This document shows, piece after piece, positions 33,395-46,371 of a stretch of 64,000 bases of DNA. The stretch comes from Peromyscus leucopus (Eukaryota > Chordata > Mammalia > Rodentia > Cricetidae): assembly GCF_004664715.2 (NCBI RefSeq), contig NC_051079.1, positions 60,628,660 to 60,692,659 of the forward strand, written 5' to 3'. The translations under genes and the position numbers were made by a program. The notes under the pieces were generated by a model. That model was not told where the DNA came from, searched no databases, and worked only from the letters and a program-made list of their open reading frames with translations. Numbering within the stretch: position 1 is the stretch's first letter; each line of letters begins with the position of its first letter.

Positions 33395-33520
33395 CTATTC
33401 CTGCAGTGCATGCAGCTGGTGAGGGTGGTACCCAGAACAGTGGGTTCTGGATATTCAAACCCAGGTCCTCATGTTCAAGCCCTCTACTCACTGAGTCATC
33501 CCCTCTGCCCACACAGTGAA
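33395..33520 (-). mobile_element. B3/B2-type SINE, antisense
   Basis: Read on the minus strand: 'ggatgactcagtgagtagag' (A-box side), 'gaggacctgggtttgaatat' (B-box side), and a degraded body ending 'ccagctgcatgcac'. Confidence 0.7.
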
Positions 33521-34210
33521 TGTTATGAAAAGCTTCATAGAATGTGGCTGATGCAATCAAGTCACTCTGACCAAGACAGACAGTCCCAGAGACTGCCCCT
33601 AGGGACCAATCTGTCTTTATGCCAATGTTTTTGTGTTTGAGCTTGGAAGTTACTGCACCCAGGGCTGTGGTGGTCTTGAGTTTTGTAGTAGTGTCTGTAA
33701 GCAAATGGGTTTGAAAGACAGTACCTAACTGAAGTACTACCAAGAAGAAATAGAACAAGAAAAAAATTGCACTAAATTCCCTCCCCACACAGTTTTGCAT
33801 CAGCCCACTACCTAATGAAGCAGATAATAGTTTAACATTTTACCACAGACTATGTGAATTCAAACTTTGTCTTCTCTGGTTAGCTCTTTGATCTTACAAA
33901 AGTATCCTACTTCTTTGGACCTGTTTTTTCTTTGAGAACTAAGGTTATCACCAGACTAAAGATGTTGTGTTTTAATTTCTTGTAGATTGCAAGAGAAAAC
34001 ACTTTAGGGCCACAATGAGCATATGAGATGACTAATGCATCAAACCCAGGCCTCCATCTCCTGGAACACCAAACTACAGGCATGAACATGGGGTTCTTCC
34101 AAACCAGAACCACTCTCACAGACACACACAAGAAACTAGAGACCCTGAGAAAATTAGTTGACTTCAGAAGTAGAGAAAAGGTATATATAGAAAGTGAGTT
34201 TGGAACATCT
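33521..34210. other. Unassigned non-coding stretch
   Basis: No gene or recognised repeat was found. Confidence 0.4.
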
Positions 34211-34420
34211 TTTAAAGTCAGAGTTGGGAAGAGGAAAGGAGAAAAGAGAAGTGAGTAGAGAGAGTATGGGAAGATGCAAGAGAGGGAGAAGAGGGGAGGA
34301 GGGAGGAAGGGTGGGAGAGGAAAGGAAGGAAGGAGGAAAGGATGTAGAGGGAAGGTAGGAGAGAGAGAGAGGGAGAGAGGAAGAGAGGGAGGGAGGGAGG
34401 GAGGGAGGGAGGGAGGGAGG

Positions 34421-34468
<48 letters not shown>
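34211..34468. repeat. Long purine (GGGA/GGAA/GA) microsatellite
   Basis: Nearly 260 bases of almost pure purine: irregular GGAA/GAGA, then perfect GGGA repeats (34387-34421), then a pure GA run (34423-34467). The arginine/glutamate-rich and serine/leucine-rich frames of up to 206 codons crossing it are products of the repeat. Confidence 0.95.
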
Positions 34469-34471
<3 letters not shown>

Positions 34472-35204
34472 GCTCCTCGTGATGGGTCCTGACAATAAGA
34501 GCCTCTGCAAGAGCTCCCAGCAGTCAAAGCAGGGCTGCCATTTGAGTACTGAAGTTTTGAGCTGTAACCTAAAGTATAAAAATCAATAGCCTCAAGTCCT
34601 TACTGATTTAAATGATTCTATAAACAAGTTGTTGTTGGCATAGTAAAGACAAGAAACAAAACTACTGTGAAGAAATCCAAATAACTAATTTAAATCCTCC
34701 ACCTCGAGTAGGTAACACATAGCTCCTCACCCCTGCCTTGATGGAAGCTGTCTGTGATTTAAAAAAAAAAAAAATCCTTCCACGGGCTACATTGTGAAAG
34801 AGGGAGTGAAGAGGAACTCATAGCAGAGAAGCCTGGCAAACACCACCTTGACCAGGTGATGAAGCTTGACTTAAGGGTGCTAAGGCACAGTTACATCACA
34901 TTCTCTCGCTAGGACAAGATGCAAAGCTGAAGGAGAACATGATGGAGTGATGCTATTATCTCGGAGCTCTTTCCCAATACTCACCACCGTAATCGAATCA
35001 CGAGAAAAGCAAATGCAAACTGAGGGATATTCCCTTCAAAATGTCTAGCCAGCACTCAAATTGCCAAAGCTATCAAGAACAAAGAAAGCCTGAGAACTCA
35101 TTAGAATCCAGAGCAGCCTGAGAGGACATGATAAGTAAATGTAATGGGGTATACCAACAGAATTCTAAAGAACGTGAACAACAGTAGGTAAAAACTAAGT
35201 GATC
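34469..35204. other. Unassigned non-coding stretch
   Basis: No gene or recognised repeat was found. An A-run of 14 lies near 34760-34773. Confidence 0.4.
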
Positions 35205-35503
35205 CAGGGAGATGGCTAAGTTAGGAAAGGGATTGCTGTGTAAGCATGAGAGATTTGAATTCCATCCAGTATCCATGAAAAGGGGAAGGGGGAATGGGAG
35301 CTACATCTATAATCCTAGCACTGGTGATGATCCCTGAGGCCTAACCAATGAGACCTGAGACCCAGTCAGTGAGATTCTGTCTCCAAAAACAGAAAGAAAA
35401 AAAAAGGCAGGAGGGTCCAACTATGCCAGAGAAACTGCACCTGAGGTTGTGTACATATAGCACACACAGACACACACTCATGCACAGACAGACACACACT
35501 CAT

Positions 35504-35549
<46 letters not shown>

Positions 35550-35550
35550 G
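35205..35550 (+). mobile_element. B4/B2-type composite SINE with CA-repeat tail
   Basis: The head 'gggagatggctaagttagga' and 'gctgtgtaagcatgagagat' is tRNA-derived. The middle 'acatctataatcctagcact' and 'gagattctgtctccaaaaac' is B1/B4-like. 'acacacactcatgcacagac' passes into a pure CA run (35504-35548). Confidence 0.7.
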
Positions 35551-37411
35551 TCCTAAGCAAACATGTAGAAATTAAATGCTATGTTGTTGTTTTTAAATAC
35601 ATGAATAAACTTTCAAAGAAAAGATAGGCCATGGTGAAAGCCTAATTGATGCTGCATTTGAAAGACAGACCTGGTAACCCAGATGAACACCCTGCCAAAA
35701 GGGAAACTCTCTCAGGATCTTCAGCTTTTATGCACAATCCTATCTGGTGGGGAGCCATGTTCTACTACAGCTGGCGGCTATGATTTGGACTGGAAATAAT
35801 ATCTAGACAAATCTATGTTGAACAGATTCTCCAGGAGGAGATCCAAGAATGTCTTAATAAATTTTGTAAAAAAAAAAAAAAAAAAAATAGCAGATCCCTG
35901 AAAAAATCAGCAGCTAAAAACATATATTGATGATCAACTTAGACCCTTGAGTCAAGAACATTGCACTGCCCAATTCCAACTGCAAAAGGCAAGGTCTGAC
36001 ATCAACTGGAAAATGGAGAAAGAGAAAGGAATGGGATCATAGGAAGATAAATGAGAAATGGAATAAAAAGCAGCATTTCTAATGATCCCATTTTGGTAAA
36101 TATGAAAGAGAATTGAACTAAAACCATAACTTAGAAGGACATTAGAAATTACAAAGGTATTATGCTAGAAACTTGAGGCAACACAGGATTAGAGGCATGC
36201 ATTATAACAATGACTCCTTAATATGCAATAACTACATAAAATAGATTGTTTCTCTTGCTTCCAAGTAGCTGCTTTATTGTTCCAATTATGTTTCATTTTG
36301 CTATTCTTCAAAAACAATTATACCTTGTAGAACCTGTTTAGTAAGTAAAAGAATATATGCACCTAAGTATATATATGTAAATATATGCATACATGTAGGT
36401 ATAGCTTTTGATAATTAGTATAATGTTTCATCAGATGATGCTAAATGATCTTTAAGAAAGCACACAGTAACTATCTCACTTGGTTTTCTAAGGGATTCGT
36501 TTTAGGACATAGCACCAAATATTGATATCCTTCTTTTAAAGCTCCAAGAGGTTAAGTGGCATGCTTAAGTCAGAGTTAGTTAGAAGTATTGGCAATGTAG
36601 TTCAGCTAATAAAACAGGTGCATGAAAACACCCGATGATGATTAGCTTCTGCTTCTCACAGTCAAATTCCCAAGCACAGAAGATGTCCTCAGAACTGAAA
36701 GGAGACTCAGGAAAACAAATCATCCTTGTCTGGCTAAGAAATACACTTGGTCCTTTTCGAGGGTGAAAAACAAACTTGCCTTCTGCAAGCTCACAGATGA
36801 GGCAGAAATATTGGTTCAAGACTTTTACAGTTCATTAACTGTCATCCAGAGCAAGGAAGATTGGTGGCTTGCTTAGGGGACCGTTAGACAGGAGTGTGAC
36901 AGACATGCCAATGGGTTTAACTCTTTAGCAGGAGGCCAAGTCAACAGACCAGGAAGCCACCAGCCCAAGCAAGAGTGATGAGGAAGCTGTCATACTCAGA
37001 ATAAATTGCTTTGAATTCTCATATTTAAAAAACTAAGCACTCTCCAGAATATTGTGTTTAGAAGGATTTTTATATTCTTTCTGGGTGTTTCCATTGTAAG
37101 ATCATTACTCATAAGCCCCTTTTAGAAGACCTATATTGTCAGGATTAGATACTATACTATTGGCTCTATGTTCATACCCTTCACATCTGAAGTCAGTATT
37201 TCATACAGATCACTTGGAAGGACAAAAGTAGCATTGAGAATCTGTGGCAGAAGGGGATTATGAACACATTTATTTAATGACCAAGCAAGTGGTTCTGTTA
37301 GGAACTGGTATTTTGTTTGTAGCAAGTTGTTCACTTCAAAATAAATTTCAAAAGATCTGACTGAATTTGGGCCAAATATATTACCCTGAAAGGCAGAAGA
37401 AAACATCTGGA
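35551..37411. other. Mostly unassigned stretch
   Basis: A candidate retrocopy tail is present: AATAAA near 35857 followed by a run of about 19 A (35869-35887). The upstream text (35650-35855) is not a transcript I recognise. The frame at 36580-36819 (minus, 79 codons) has no identifiable domain. Confidence 0.4.
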
Positions 37412-37530
37412 ACGAAGCATGGAAGCACACATCTGCAACCCAGCACTCAGGAGGCTGAGACAGGAGAATTCTAAGTTCCAAACCACCCTGGGCTACATAT
37501 AGTTATACTCTCTCAAAAAATAAAAAAGGT
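37412..37530 (+). mobile_element. Old B1/PB1 SINE
   Basis: 'cacatctgcaacccagcact', 'caggaggctgagacaggaga' and 'accaccctgggctacatata' are the classical B1 words, followed by an A-rich tail 'ctctcaaaaaataaaaaagg'. Confidence 0.85.
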
Positions 37531-39949
37531 TCTGGGAAATTTTTAGATGAACTTGTCTTCTATTGTTCTCCTAAATGTGACTCTGGGAAACAGACAATGG
37601 CTTAGACCACTGCACAGCTTTGATTAATATCTGCTGTTTATTTAGATGAAACAAAGTCTTTATATCCATTGAAGTAATCAGTGTTTAATATTAATTGATA
37701 CTATGTTAGATTTATTCAGAAGCAAATTAAGTGAGCCTGCACTTTCCAGAAAAGATGTAGACAGTTAATATTTCCCCGTGCTGAAAATTGCAACCACGGC
37801 ATATGCTGTTATTTATAGCAACAAGCAATTATCTCCACAACAGAACTAAAAACAGAAGTCTGATTCATTAATATGATCTTACTTACTTTTCCTTGCCATA
37901 GACATAAGTTCTTTTCAAACCTTGATAAAGAAAACTACACATGGGCACAAATGTGGGGATATGTGCACATGTGTAGATAGTCACTGAAAATTGAATCTGT
38001 TTGTTTTACTAAATACAGATAATAGTATCTAGCAAATGGCTGTGGCAAATATTCTGAAACTTTTAATAGAAAGATAAGATTATTACTGATACACTTGTCT
38101 ATGGTCGCTTATATAATTAATTAACCTTTCAAGGATAGATTTGTAAATGACAGCAACCATTTGGAATCATAATAATGCTGTCAATGATCAATTATTAGAA
38201 AGTTAATCATCTTAGATTCGAGATAGGACATGGAATGCTTGCTCTAATTTCATTAAAATTAGGTGTATTTTATATAAAATGTCATTAATATTGATGTTAT
38301 ACTCCAAAAGTGTCTTTACCTCTCTGATCTTACAACCAATGGTGTAGGATATCCTGTTACTAACTGCTCATCAGAGAGAGTGTTACTCACTGTAGTTGTC
38401 TGATCATACATAGAGGTGGTGATTGGTTTCCTATATTATTATCATATTTTAAATAAATAATTTCTATAGGCTCAAGTCAAAATCGATGCTCTAGAAGACC
38501 AAAAATGCCATGGAGTATTTTTAAATTTTTTTTCTGTATACCAGTGAATGAGCCATTTTTATGACCTCACAAATTTTAAATTAAAATACTAAGATTTTTA
38601 CACATTACAAACTATGATTTTTAAATGTTTCTATGTTAAATGTTTATATTTACAGTATTATTTCTTACCCCTACATCTCTAATGTATTCAGAAATTTTCC
38701 TGGTAATTTATCATTTCCTCTATTAATTAATTATAGCTTACATTTATTCTTTTTCCCCTCATATTTTTTCTAGATTTTCATTTATTCTATTTTGGTTCAT
38801 TCACCAATACAAATATTGTTACTCCACTATTTGAATTATTGTAATGTACTAATTTGGGGGATGGAATTATAGCTCAGTAATAGAGCCTAGCTAGGATGTA
38901 CTAGGTCATGGAAGCCCATATCAGTCCTCAGCCCCCAAATGATAACATTTTAATGCTGGCTATATTTACCTTCCAATTTTTCAGAATTTGTTTGGTGGTT
39001 CTCATTCCTTCATTTTTTCATAGGAGATTTTAAAATAATTTTTTATTTAGGCAACACTTATAATTTTAAAATTATAATTAAATCTAGAAATTACCAGGAG
39101 AGAAATGATATTCCATAAATTGGAATCTACCTAACAAGCACATGTGTGTCACAAAACTGGTTCTCTTTCCACTAAAAGAATTCTGAAGTTACTTCTAGAA
39201 AGGGATGCCCACTGGGTCCACATGCTTCAGCTATCCTTCCAGCCAACTAGAACCTTTTATCAACTGATTGTAGATAGATGTACTGATTAACATTCCAGGC
39301 AAATGCATTTATAAGGAAAGTAAGATGTAAGCAGTGAAGAAATAAAAAGGATAGAAGGAATTTAGATCCCTAAACCACACAGATAGCCATCCTCCAGCAA
39401 GAGGTGTGAACTACAAGTTATGTAATCAAGAAACTAATCAAGTTAACTTTCTATATATTATTATATTATAGACTCAACTTTAATGCCAAACAGCACAAAT
39501 ATAATTAACCCACTAATGTATCTCTTTCAAATTGCTCAATTATCCTCTTGTGTCTTCTAGTATTGTTTTAATATTTCTTCTTTTGGTCATGTAGATTTAT
39601 TATTTTCATTCATAGTTTACTTTTCTCATGGCTCCTGTCCATGTATTATTTCTTCCTTTATGTTTTCTAACTGGTGATCGTGTGCATATAGGAAAGCACT
39701 GAGTAACCAGATGCTATTTTCCACTGTCTTATTATTGTAAATTGTCTTAATGTGGCCTATATCTATTAATTACCTTGACAAATTCACCATATCAACTCTA
39801 AATTTGTGTAGACTTACTTTGCACCTTTGGATTTCTAATTTCTTCATTTTCATCTGACATCACTGACTAGTCTTAATGAAATGTCACATAGGAGTTACTA
39901 AGGAAGACTTTTTCTATGACTAGCTTCCAACAACTGAAAAGTTGTCTTC
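37531..39949. other. AT-rich, repeat-poor stretch
   Basis: Apart from an ID-like SINE (38858-38935), 37650-38500 has no recognisable transposon and is rich in ATTA-core words. It may include conserved non-coding sequence. No exon was recognised. 39440-39949 may be an extension of the L1 fossil that follows. Confidence 0.4.
38858..38935 (+). mobile_element. Old ID-type SINE
   Basis: 'gggggatggaattatagctc' followed by 'agtaatagagcctagctagg' keeps the tRNA-Ala-derived head of ID elements. The B-box side is degraded. Confidence 0.6.
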
Positions 39950-40926
39950 CTCATCAAGTCTGTGAACTTTGAGCTAATAGAGATATATTTTTACACCTTG
40001 AAGACTGATATATTTTGGTGTTTTGAGTAGTAATAAGCATAAAATTTTATAAATACTTTTAGAGTCTGATTCTATGAGAATAAAATCCATTGGCTCATTT
40101 GTCTGGGCTTGTAATGTGTTGTTATTCTCATAGATTACTCAGGATATTAGAATTTATCTTTGTATTTTACACTTTTCATTCATCTATAAATCTATGTAAT
40201 CTTTATCAGACTTCAGTAACAATGTTTATTCACTCATGAAAAACAGAGATGTATTCCTTTTTATTCTCTGTCTTCAATCTTTGAAATATTCTGTAAAGGC
40301 TGAGGTGAATCCTTTATACAAGAAAACTGATTCTACTAGGCTTCTCCATTTCTTCTGTTTAAATTAGTTTAGTTGCATGTTTTCTCTCTGGGTGGTCAGT
40401 CTTGGCAAACTACATTTTCCGATAAAACAATTGGCTTGAACCAGATTTTCAAAATTATTCACATAATATTAGACAAAAAGCATAACTATGTTTAAAGTGT
40501 CATTGTAGTTCTGTAGTGATTTCTTTTTATTATTTTCTTATATATTTGGATTATATGGTTCTCCTCTTGAATCAAGTCAGTATTCCCCTCATTTACATTT
40601 AGGTCAGTCTAGGTTTTTGTTTTGTTTGTTTGTTTGTTTGTTTGTTTTACTTTGGGGGATTTTAGCTTGGTGGAGCAAGGTCATGTCAAGGTCCCCCTGT
40701 CTCAGGTTCCCTAGTGCTGAAATGACAAACAACAGAGAAGAAACACCTCACCTGGGTAATGATATTTTTAGTAAAATAGTGACTTTTAGATGTACCTTTA
40801 GTTTGTTCATGCTTAATTAATCAAACCACTAACTTCAGATTCCACTCATAATAATTTCTTTTCTGTGCTTTTCTTCATCTTTTTGTGTTGTTCTTATACT
40901 AACATTTTAACTTAGATATCCAATTT

Positions 40927-41005
<79 letters not shown>

Positions 41006-41300
41006 ATTTGAGTGTCTAAAATGATGGATTTTCCTTTGGTCACTTTTTTGTTGTACTTTATATGTAAACCTAAGCACATTTTAATTGTTTTTAATAAATT
41101 ACTCCATGTTAGACTTGTTATCCCTACACTAGAAGTTTCACAAAAGCTATTTTCTCCCTTTTCATTTACCAGTGAAATGACAGTTTTTATCATCTGACCT
41201 GCCCTTCGATTCTATTTTTATTGCCTTGTGAAAAAAAAGAATTTGTTTTTATTGTTTACATTTCCTGGCACATATTGGTGGTATTTTTATCAATAACCTA
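39950..41300 (-). mobile_element. Ancient L1M/HAL1-like ORF2 fossil, antisense
   Basis: T-rich text keeps the order of antisense ORF2 RT-upstream sequence at low identity: 'ggctcatttgtctgggcttg', 'cagattttcaaaattattca' and 'ttgtagttctgtagtgattt'. A long TC microsatellite (40929-41003) has grown inside it. No coding potential remains. Confidence 0.5.
40929..41003. repeat. (TC)n microsatellite
   Basis: About 74 bases of pure TC (GA on the minus strand). Confidence 0.97.
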
Positions 41301-42967
41301 TCAAGTCAATTAACAGAAATATCGTCTAGCTATATAGAAAAAAAATGTAGTCATCTCTTTTAGAATATTGAGTTTAAGATACATGCATCATGTCCATCTA
41401 GAATCCAAACTATTTGCTTTTTTCTACATTCACCTTGATTTGGCAAAGACTGAAAGAGGAGAATGAGGACTGGAGAAACGGCCCATGGTACAGCATCTGT
41501 AGTGCAATTGTGAAACTGGGGTACACACACACCCTTTGAATCAAGGGAGCCACATAAAAACTGGGAGGCTACATGCGTGCAGAGGCAGCCTGGAATGCAG
41601 TACTCATGGACACTAAGCAGGGACAGAAAAGCCCCTGAAGACACTAAGCAGACCAGCTCCATCAAAAAGAGACCCAGGTTCAACAAGAGACCCTGCCTTG
41701 ATATGTAAGATGAGAAAGATGTCAGCATAGGAACTAGACACACATGTGCTTTCACACTCATGTAAACATGGGGATACTCATGCAGTCACACAGCACACAT
41801 GGACAGACATTTTAAAAGGGGAGAAGGAGAAAAGGAAAGGGATGACTTAAAGTCTTATGCTACATATTTCTTTTCATCTTTTGTTACTGATACTTAATAA
41901 ACATGGAGGCCATGTTACTTCATGTGTATATAATAAGCATAATTACCAAAAACTCACAAGATGTCCTCTATATAATAAATAATCTAACATGATCCTTCTG
42001 TGTTTATTCCTGAATTCTACCATTTGTAATATTAAGACAGTTGATTATTTGGATCATTTGTTTAGTTTCTTATTTATTTTGTACTATTTTGTCCTTGTTT
42101 GAGAGCTGATTGGTTGGCTGGTGGGGCTTTAGGGGTTTGCCTTCTTTAGTATAGAATGGCTAGCCTCTTACTTTAATTTTATTGAATTGTTTTGTTCATA
42201 TACCATATACATTTTTTTCTCCACTCAGGAATTTCTATTGTTTTCAAAGTGAACTAAGTTCACTTACTTTAATTAATACAAGAAGCATGTCTTAGATCTA
42301 TGTTTTATTTTTATGTCCTACTTCTTTTTGCATGTGGGTTTGTTTTTCTTTTTAATTTGGATTTTTTTAATTGTGTGTAACTCTTGCACATTCTTTATGT
42401 CTTTAGCCAGTCTATATGAATTCCTTATTCTAAGCAGAGATAAAATTAACACATTTCGTCTGCCCTGGGCACCTGTCATGAGTTACTATTAACTGTTGAG
42501 TTGGCTGGCGAGCTGTTCAGCTGGAGATTGAAAGCAGTGATACAGTGCAGCTCACTAGCTCAGCGTGAAGGAAAGAAAAGGAAAAAAAAACACATAGGGT
42601 AAGATGGGGGAGGAGCATTTTTAGTCTTTGCCTTCCTACATTTAAGTTGACCAATTCTCGCCACACTGTCAAGATTTAAAAGATGGTCATTGCTTAATAT
42701 TTAAGGAGACTCTTGGTAAAACTGTTCTGCAGCCCACTTTCTCATGAAAATTTCCTCTAAGTTGTTATTTATAGCTTCTTATACTGTCAGAACAGAGGGA
42801 ACATGCCAATGCTTTGCTTTAATCTGCAAATTTGTGTTCTGTTTCTACTGGTGAGAGGCATGTGATTCTCCAACTCTTACTGAAATCTTCCTACTCATCT
42901 TTTGGCTAAAAAATTAATTCTCTAGAAGATTCCTCAGAAAGAGCTCATAAAAAAAAAATGTTTCCTT
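41301..42967. other. Mostly unassigned stretch with a degraded SINE
   Basis: Only a SINE-like segment (41483-41815) was noticed. 42000-42420 is T-rich and could be very old L1 but lacks diagnostic words. Confidence 0.35.
41483..41815 (+). mobile_element. Degraded tRNA-type SINE (B4/B2-like)
   Basis: 'ggactggagaaacggcccat' resembles the B2-type head. 'gagaccctgccttgatatgt' and 'cacacatgtgctttcacact' resemble a B4-like body and tail. Identity is low. Confidence 0.4.
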
Positions 42968-43172
42968 GGGGCTGGGGGGATGGCTCAGTGGTTAAGTGCA
43001 CTGGCTGTTCTTCCAGAGGTCCTGAGTTCAATTCCCAGCACCCACACAGTGGCTCACAATCATCAATAACTTTAGTCCCATGGGATACAATGCCCTCTTC
43101 TGGTATGCAAATGTACATGCACACAAAACACCCATATACATAGAATACATAAGTAAATAAATCTTTCTTTTA
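42968..43172 (+). mobile_element. B2 SINE
   Basis: Well-preserved head 'ggggctggggggatggctca' (A box), 'cctgagttcaattcccagca' (B box), 'tgccctcttctggtatgc' in the body, and a tail 'aagtaaataaatctttcttt'. This is the best-conserved B2 in the window. The GCCCTCTTCTGG word is the CTCF-like segment known from B2 elements. Confidence 0.92.
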
Positions 43173-44433
43173 AAAAAAGCTATTTCTTCAGGAGTTTTGT
43201 GCTTATTCATTAAGTTAGTACACAGCTATTATATTTGGCTGCAAATAAAATTATTGATTTGCTTTTTTTTCTTTGAGTGTTGAGTGTTGTGTCATTATAG
43301 GATAACATGGAGCTATGCTGTAGAGGAATTGAAATGTGCTTCAACCTTGCCTGCCCATGTTGAGAACACTGGAAATCCTTACATCTTATAGACTTATTTA
43401 GTGGTGTCTCTATGTTGACCAGCCTAGGTCAGTGTTTTTGATTCACAGTGTAAACTTTTCACACAGCTCTGTAAGTCATTTGCATTCAAGTAAAATTTTA
43501 CTAAATTTCATGTTTTAAATATTTCATTTCCATTTTGTATGTTTTCACCTTAAAATATACCAATTGTACAAATCCTGAAGTTCTTTTTCCTTTTCACACT
43601 GTAATGTTCTATATAAAACAGTATATGCCTTTAATGTACATTTGTTTTGGTAACTTGTCTTATTCTTCTTGTTGTTTCAAAGCATAGTATGCTCCTCATT
43701 GTGCTTCTTACATTCTTCTTCATTTCTTTGATCGCTGGGTGATTTCTCCTTCTCTGTGACCAGCCCTCGCCTATCTTGTCTTCCCACATTTTCGTGCTAT
43801 CTCTCTCTTGAGTTCTTATATTTTCTTTGCAATTTTTTTTATTGACAGAGATAACTGCTTGGTGTGTTTTTCCTTCAACTGACAGTGAAATATTTGATCA
43901 CAACAGTGTGCTTTGTTGTAGTATTTCTGTAGTGAGAGATACTCATTTGTTGGAAAATGTTGAATGTTCTTTGGCTTTGGTTCTTAAGAAAATTGTATTA
44001 ATTTATTTTTTGCTCAACCTTTACTTACTTGGTGATCCTTTAAATTTCTGGACTGGCTATTTGCAGGAAGCCTCTTTATCAGTAGTGGTGTCTCTAGCAG
44101 ATATCTACAACACAATTGCCAATACCTCACAACAGAAACTGTGGCTCAGGATTGCAATTCCTCTTGAAGCCTCTGCTGGTTCTCTCTACCAACCATTGTG
44201 CGATGCATCTCTGTAATGCATCCTGTGATGTATGCCACCCTTTGTGGGCAACCCAATTTCCATACCCCACTACTGTAACTACAGGATGTAGTTTCTGCAC
44301 TTCTAGGTCAATCCCTCACCTCTGGGAAAAACTGGAAGTTCCTGAAATAGCTGCCCTCTTCCTGCTGTTCACTTCTTCATGCTTCATTTCTTCTATTCTC
44401 CTTCTATTCTCCACTGCTTTGGGTAACCACTAA
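43173..44433. other. Unassigned non-coding stretch
   Basis: No gene or recognised repeat was found. Two overlapping plus-strand frames (43827-44216, 129 codons; 44116-44433, 105 codons) have no recognisable content. Confidence 0.4.
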
Positions 44434-44640
44434 GGGGCTGGAGAGATGGCTCAGCTCAGCAGTTAAAAGCACTTACTGCTTTTCCAAAGGACCTGAGTCT
44501 ACTTTTTAGCATCCAGGTCCAGTAGCTGTAACTGCTGTAACTACAGCTCAAGGGGATCCAAATCCACTGACTTCTGCAGGTTCACATCCAATACCCTGAT
44601 GCACATACATACATATAATTAAAAATAATCAAACTTAAAT
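44434..44640 (+). mobile_element. B2-type SINE with a small head duplication
   Basis: 'ggggctggagagatggctca' is followed by a duplicated GCTCA ('ggctcagctcagcagttaaa'), then 'aaggacctgagtctactttt' and 'ccactgacttctgcaggttc'. The tail merges into ATAC and CA repeats. Confidence 0.8.
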
Positions 44641-44675
44641 ATACATTATATGTATATGCATACATACATACATAC

Positions 44676-44765
<90 letters not shown>

Positions 44766-44807
44766 TTCCTGATTTTACCTAAAAAGGAATTTCCATTGAT
44801 TAGATTC

Positions 44808-44852
<45 letters not shown>
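44676..44852. repeat. CA and GA tracts followed by a GT tract
   Basis: CA run 44676-44712, directly joined to a GA run (44713-44761), then 48 bases of unique sequence, then a GT run (44810-44852). The CA and GT tracts are inverted complements of each other. Confidence 0.95.
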
Positions 44853-44854
<2 letters not shown>

Positions 44855-44984
44855 AATGGTGGTGGTAATGTTTGTAATGATGGCAAAAAAAGTCAACTTA
44901 TAAAGCCATATTCATTTCAGAGTCAGTAAGTCACCTCCATGTCCCTTTTCTCTCCCAGCAAGACCCATCTTACACTCTGAGGTT

Positions 44985-45490
44985 ATGTGCTCATCTTCTG
45001 CAATATAGATCTTTCCCAAAATCAATTTGTCCGGCTCCTCAAAGCACATAAGATCCTGCTGAACTTGAACTTCTTAACTGCCTTGAGAGGCTTGTTGGCC
45101 ACCAGAACCAAAGTTTCAACTCTTCTTCCACTGTTCAGCTTCTGAGCTCTGCTCCAAGCTGGTCCTTCCTTTCCACCGTCCTATTTCACACCTGCCACTT
45201 ACTCCATGAAAAATGCCCTTTTTTCTCCCTTCCCTTTCCATAAACACATCTCACCATTGAACCCCAGCTGGAAATAATTTTTCTCTTGCCCTGGACTCCC
45301 GTAATATTTTTTCAGTACTTACCTTAGAGCCTTTGTCTTTCTCCCTGACAGCATCGTTATATTCACATTTCTTGTCTTCTTTCCCAGCATAAAGGCTCCA
45401 AAGAGAATAATTTTGCCTGATATATCTTAGTTTCCCACAAAACATCCAGCACAGTGAACATACTCCATAAATATGTGTTGAATGAATGAG
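44985..45490 (+). mobile_element. L2 LINE fossil, 3' end
   Basis: It keeps the L2 3' word order at low identity: 'agatcctgctgaacttgaac', 'accccagctggaaataattt', and the terminal 'ccataaatatgtgttgaatg'. The ending is the most diagnostic part. Confidence 0.55.
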
Positions 45491-46371
45491 GTCACTCTCG
45501 GTAGTTAATAAGAATGGAAATAAATACTGCTTTAAAGATTAATCATTTCCCTGGGCTTCTGAGACACCATCACTCCATAAAGTAAGAAATTAGAATTTTA
45601 CTGTGATTTGATCCTTTTGTAAAAATAGAGTTTTAGAAGAACTATCTGATATTGAGGGGTTCAACTAGCTGAGCCCCAGCTCTTGGTGGTTTTCTGTGTC
45701 CATACCCATGCTTCCACAGCATGATTCTTCATGGCTGCCCAGTGTAGCCTCTCATCTTTTTCTACTTAAAGCCTCACCTTGACCATCCTTCCCTGAAAAC
45801 TTTCACAACCCCTCAGGACCCAAAGACAGAGTATCTTGAAGCAAATTTATTGACATGGATTCCATGGCAATAACTAACTTGTATTTTACTTGGGTAAGTT
45901 TTTTGCCAACAAGACTGGATTCTTGGGGGAGGGGAGCAGGAATAATTTCTCATATCTTGGTCCTAAACTAAAATAAGGATAACAACCAATAGTATCATCA
46001 TGAGACTTCCAACAGTCATTATCAGCTCAGCACCCCATACAGCTTTCCCAGAGGAAACCTCCATAGAAAATCAAGTCAGCATCTCAAACACACACACACA
46101 CATCCTAATGTCCTCCTCAAAGACAAAACTTTACCAGCTCTTTTCCTTTGGACTTTGACCTCTAGGGCTCAGGATATATAAGCATTGGGGGGGGTGTCTA
46201 ATCCATTCCATAGCCACAATGTAATGAACCCACAAAGGCAATCATATACTGAGTTCTGTAAGCATCAGCTGGCCCCATTTTTCTAATCATCAAGAGGAAC
46301 AGAGAGGGGACAGAGAGGAAAGACATAAGGAAACGTGGACACAATCAAACAGAGAAGATTACCCTTGGGGA

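Noticed and set aside
33907..34527. 206-codon minus-strand frame rich in Ser/Leu/Pro
   Set aside because: It is the translation of the purine microsatellite at 34211-34468.
35650..35887. Processed retrocopy with AATAAA and a 19-A tail
   Set aside because: Signal and tail are present, but the upstream sequence is not recognised and no target duplication was found, so it is noted only within the unassigned block.
36580..36819. 79-codon minus frame that looks protein-like
   Set aside because: No homologous domain recognised and no splice-site context; too short to support alone.
42968..43172. tRNA gene
   Set aside because: The A and B boxes belong to a B2 SINE. There is no cloverleaf-forming acceptor stem or anticodon arm. 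The same applies to the B2 and ID heads elsewhere.
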